Positions 61,851 to 64,000 of a DNA stretch of 64,000 bases are shown one piece after another. Location: contig NZ_CP017480.1 in NCBI RefSeq assembly GCF_001887595.1, positions 1,736,001 to 1,800,000 on the forward strand, written 5' to 3'. The stretch is from Luteibacter rhizovicinus DSM 16549. GTDB taxonomy: Bacteria; Pseudomonadota; Gammaproteobacteria; Xanthomonadales; Rhodanobacteraceae. Numbering within the stretch: position 1 is the stretch's first letter; every line of letters begins with the position of its first letter. A program made the translations under genes and the position numbers. Under the pieces are notes generated by a model. The model saw only the letters and a list, made by a program, of their open reading frames with translations, had not been told where the DNA came from and did no database searches.

Positions 61851-63656
61851 ATGACGATGCCCATGAACACTCCTACCGGCGGTCGCGAACCGTCGTTGAT
61901 CGAGCAGGCCCTGGCGGGAGATTCGCTGACGGCGGTCTTCCAGCCGGTGATTCGCGTGGATACCGGCGAAGTGGTTGCGCATGAGGGATTGATTCGTTCG
62001 TCCTTGCCGCACTTCAACCTGACGCCACCCGACCTCCTCGACCTCGCGCGGGCACGGGGACGCCTCGGCGAATTCGAACTCGCGGCGGCGCATTGCGTCG
62101 CCTCCCATTTCGCCGCGCGTGCGCTCACCGGCCGTCTGCTGGTGAACCTCAGTGCCCAGGCGATCATGCAGGACGGCGTACGCGCCGAGGACGTGCTCGA
62201 GGCCCTCTCCATTCCGGGTTTCGACCTCAGTCGGGTGACCATCGAAATCACCGAGCGCGACATTGTCGAGAATCCCGCGCGGCTGGCGCACTCGCTTGGC
62301 TTTCTTCGCGCGCGCGGCATCCGCGTGGCGCTGGACGACTTCGGCAACGGCCACTCGAACTTCGAGATGTGGAACGAAGTGCACCCGGAGATCGTCAAGA
62401 TCGACCGTTACCTCATCAACGGCCTGGCGCGCAGCGCGGAGCGTCTGGCGATCGTGCGCGCGCTGATCTCGGTGGCGGAAACGCTGGGCGCCGAGCTCGT
62501 CGGCGAAGGCGTCGAGGAAGAGGCGGACCTGCTCATGCTGCGTGAGCTCGGCATTCCGTACGCGCAAGGCTTCCTGGTCGCGCGACCCTCCGCCGGCTCG
62601 ACCATCGAGGCGCCCGCGAACGTCATCGCCGCGTTGTCCGTCACCCAGGTACCGGTCCCTCCGCGACCGCGCGGGCCAGTATCGGCGCGGCCGTTCACGG
62701 CCGGCCACATGCTCATCGACGCGCCTTGCGTGTCGCCGACGCAATCGAACGAAGACGTCGTGGACCTGTTCGCCGCCCAGCCGCGTCTGCATGCGATTGC
62801 GGTCGTCGAGCAGGGGTTGCCCATCGGCATCGTCAACCGACGCACCTTCACCGAGCGCATGGCGCAGCCCTTCGCGCGCGAGCTGTTCGGACGGAAGCCG
62901 TGCACCAGCTTCATGCATCCCGAACCGCTGCTCTGCGACGAGGAGATGTCGCTGCAAAGCATGGCCGATATCCTGCGCGGCGAAGATCAGCGTTATCTCA
63001 GTGACGGTTTCATCATCACCTCGCACGGTCGTTACCTCGGTCTCGGCACCGGTGAGGCGCTGGTGCGCCGGGTGACCGAGATTCGGGTAGAGGCGGCGCG
63101 CTACGCCAATCCGTTGACCTTCCTGCCCGGCAACCTGCCGGTGACCGAACACATCGTGCGCCTGTTACAGACAGGCCGTCCGTTCGCCGCGGCCTATTTC
63201 GACCTCGACAACTTCAAGCCCTTCAACGACCAGTACGGCTACTTCCGCGGTGACGAAATGATCCGCCTGCTCGCCAGCACGCTTACCGGCGACCTGCGCC
63301 AGGACGCCGATTTTGTCGGCCATATCGGCGGCGACGACTTCCTCGTTATCTTCCAGGGTGACGACTGGGCCGCACGCTGCGAAGGCATGCGCCTGCGTTT
63401 CAACGCGATGAGCGGGAACCTGTTCGACGAGATCGACCGTGCCCGCGGTGGCATCGACAGCGAGGATCGCCACGGGCACCAGCGCTTCTTCCCCATCACC
63501 ACGGTGGCCGTCGGCGTGGCGTGCTTCGTCAACGCCTATCCGGTCGATCCGGAAACCGTGGCGAGCCTCGCCGCGTCGGCCAAGCGCGTGGCGAAGAACA
63601 CAGGCAGCGGCCTGCATACGGTGACTTACGAAGCGCAACATCCGGCTGTCGTGTAA
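61851..63656 (+). CDS. EAL-CBS-GGDEF c-di-GMP signalling protein
   Basis: 601-residue cytoplasmic protein. An N-terminal EAL phosphodiesterase (E45-G-L; NLSAQAIM; ITERD; DDFGNGHSN; VKIDR; GEGVEEEADL; QGF) keeps the catalytic residues. A central CBS pair (about 265-405) may sense nucleotides. A C-terminal GGDEF domain has DLDNFKPFND and the variant signature GGDDF. The net activity is probably c-di-GMP breakdown, with the GGDEF part weak or regulatory (inference). The start is ATG 61851 (or 61863). A FliA-type promoter precedes it, linking it to motility. Confidence 0.9.
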   Translation: MTMPMNTPTGGREPSLIEQALAGDSLTAVFQPVIRVDTGEVVAHEGLIRSSLPHFNLTPPDLLDLARARGRLGEFELAAAHCVASHFAARALTGRLLVNLSAQAIMQDGVRAEDVLEALSIPGFDLSRVTIEITERDIVENPARLAHSLGFLRARGIRVALDDFGNGHSNFEMWNEVHPEIVKIDRYLINGLARSAERLAIVRALISVAETLGAELVGEGVEEEADLLMLRELGIPYAQGFLVARPSAGSTIEAPANVIAALSVTQVPVPPRPRGPVSARPFTAGHMLIDAPCVSPTQSNEDVVDLFAAQPRLHAIAVVEQGLPIGIVNRRTFTERMAQPFARELFGRKPCTSFMHPEPLLCDEEMSLQSMADILRGEDQRYLSDGFIITSHGRYLGLGTGEALVRRVTEIRVEAARYANPLTFLPGNLPVTEHIVRLLQTGRPFAAAYFDLDNFKPFNDQYGYFRGDEMIRLLASTLTGDLRQDADFVGHIGGDDFLVIFQGDDWAARCEGMRLRFNAMSGNLFDEIDRARGGIDSEDRHGHQRFFPITTVAVGVACFVNAYPVDPETVASLAASAKRVAKNTGSGLHTVTYEAQHPAVV

Positions 63657-63706
63657 CGACATATTCAAGCCACTGAAATAAAAGCATAATCAGCAAAAAA
63701 TAACGC

Positions 63707-63733
63707 TAAAGTTGCCGAATATGCGGCCGAACA
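63707..63733 (+). promoter_or_regulatory. Sigma-28 (FliA)-type promoter for chemoreceptor
   Basis: TAAA (63707-63710; extended TAAAGTTG), 15 bp, then GCCGAACA (63726-63733). The start of transcription would be near 63740, giving a short leader to ATG 63763. This argues against the in-frame ATG at 63721, which lies within the promoter. Confidence 0.75.
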
Positions 63734-63762
63734 GGGAGGCATCCCCGCCCCCCGAGTACGTC

Positions 63763-64000
63763 ATGCGATTTCCCCGAATCGAGTTGCCCGTGCTGACCCT
63801 GCGCGTTCGTTTGCTGTTGCGCATGGGTGCCACCATCCTTCTTCTTCTCGCCCTCTGGATCGTCGGCGGCCTGCAACTGCGCACCGCCGACCTGCGGCTG
63901 CAATCCGTGGTCGACGAAACCCTGGCACCCGTGGCCAACGTCGGCCGCATCCAGAACGACTACAACGACCTTCTCGACGCACTCGTACATGCCACCCTGA
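63763..64000 (+). CDS. Methyl-accepting chemotaxis protein, 3' truncated by window edge
   Basis: First 79 codons of a chemoreceptor: a basic N-terminus, a membrane segment (MGATILLLLALWIVGGLQL), then a periplasmic four-helix-bundle start (VVDETLAPVANVGRIQNDYN, then DLLDALVHATL) as in Tar-type sensors. The frame is open to the window end. The type of ligand cannot be told. Expressed from the FliA-type promoter just upstream. Confidence 0.75.
   Translation, partial: MRFPRIELPVLTLRVRLLLRMGATILLLLALWIVGGLQLRTADLRLQSVVDETLAPVANVGRIQNDYNDLLDALVHATL

Noticed and set aside
63721..63723. Upstream in-frame ATG as chemoreceptor start
   Set aside because: It lies inside the FliA-type promoter spacer, and no ribosome site precedes it.

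Overview
The window reads as GC-rich chromosomal DNA of a gammaproteobacterium of the Xanthomonadales (Lysobacterales), most likely Rhodanobacteraceae such as Luteibacter or Dyella. This is an inference from several things: TonB-dependent receptor genes next to glycoside hydrolase genes, a chromosomal B3 beta-lactamase, copAB, many LysR/SDR pairs, a Clp/CRP-type operator, and abundant GTGGGAGC/GTAGGAGC-headed REP elements with a GCCGATTCATCGGC palindrome between gene ends. I saw no rRNA, tRNA, IS element, prophage or CRISPR array.

Layout. 1-12.6 kb: the 3' end of a TonB-dependent receptor with a clear terminator, a GH20 hexosaminidase lipoprotein, the helicase Lhr, a secreted GH3 glucosidase and a putative outer-membrane barrel. 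12.6-13.5 kb: two overlooked small genes (53 and 59 codons), a minus-strand intrinsic terminator and a long nested inverted repeat. 13.5-19.1 kb: an mprF-virJ operon (lysyl-phosphatidylglycerol synthesis and turnover) beside a divergent LtaS-type sulfatase-fold membrane enzyme. 19.2-35.7 kb: NAD salvage (NAMPT), pirin, a YhbW-like monooxygenase with a coupled PIN-domain gene, a LysR with an SDR lacking catalytic residues, DUF72, an orphan response regulator that looks leaderless, a GlxA/AraC regulator with an HD hydrolase, a Fur-type site before a PepSY protein, a B3 metallo-beta-lactamase, an acyltransferase, LigD and a lone fimbrial adhesin. 35.7-38.4 kb: copA-copB.

40.2-50.4 kb is the most striking part. 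A strong Clp/CRP palindrome precedes a giant two-partner-secretion exoprotein gene (tpsA) with about 24 YDG/MBG modules, followed by its transporter tpsB. One extra C near 43697 splits tpsA into two frames. Removing it restores a 2,759-residue protein.

50.4-64 kb: an MFS efflux pump, a 44-residue repeat peptide, small enzymes, two more LysR/oxidoreductase pairs, a GYF_2 membrane protein, a GH29 fucosidase, a DksA-type zinc-finger protein, a phosphoglycerate-mutase-like phosphatase, an SDR, an EAL-CBS-GGDEF protein and the start of a chemoreceptor. The last two genes each sit behind a sigma-28-type promoter with exactly 15 bp spacing, which ties the c-di-GMP enzyme to the flagellar regulon.

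Four oxidoreductase genes are divergent from a LysR gene (24, 39, 54 and 58.7 kb), a repeated architecture. REP units lie at nine or more gene ends. Their stems vary with compensatory changes, and several are arranged as inverted pairs around a CCCGC/GCGGG hairpin.
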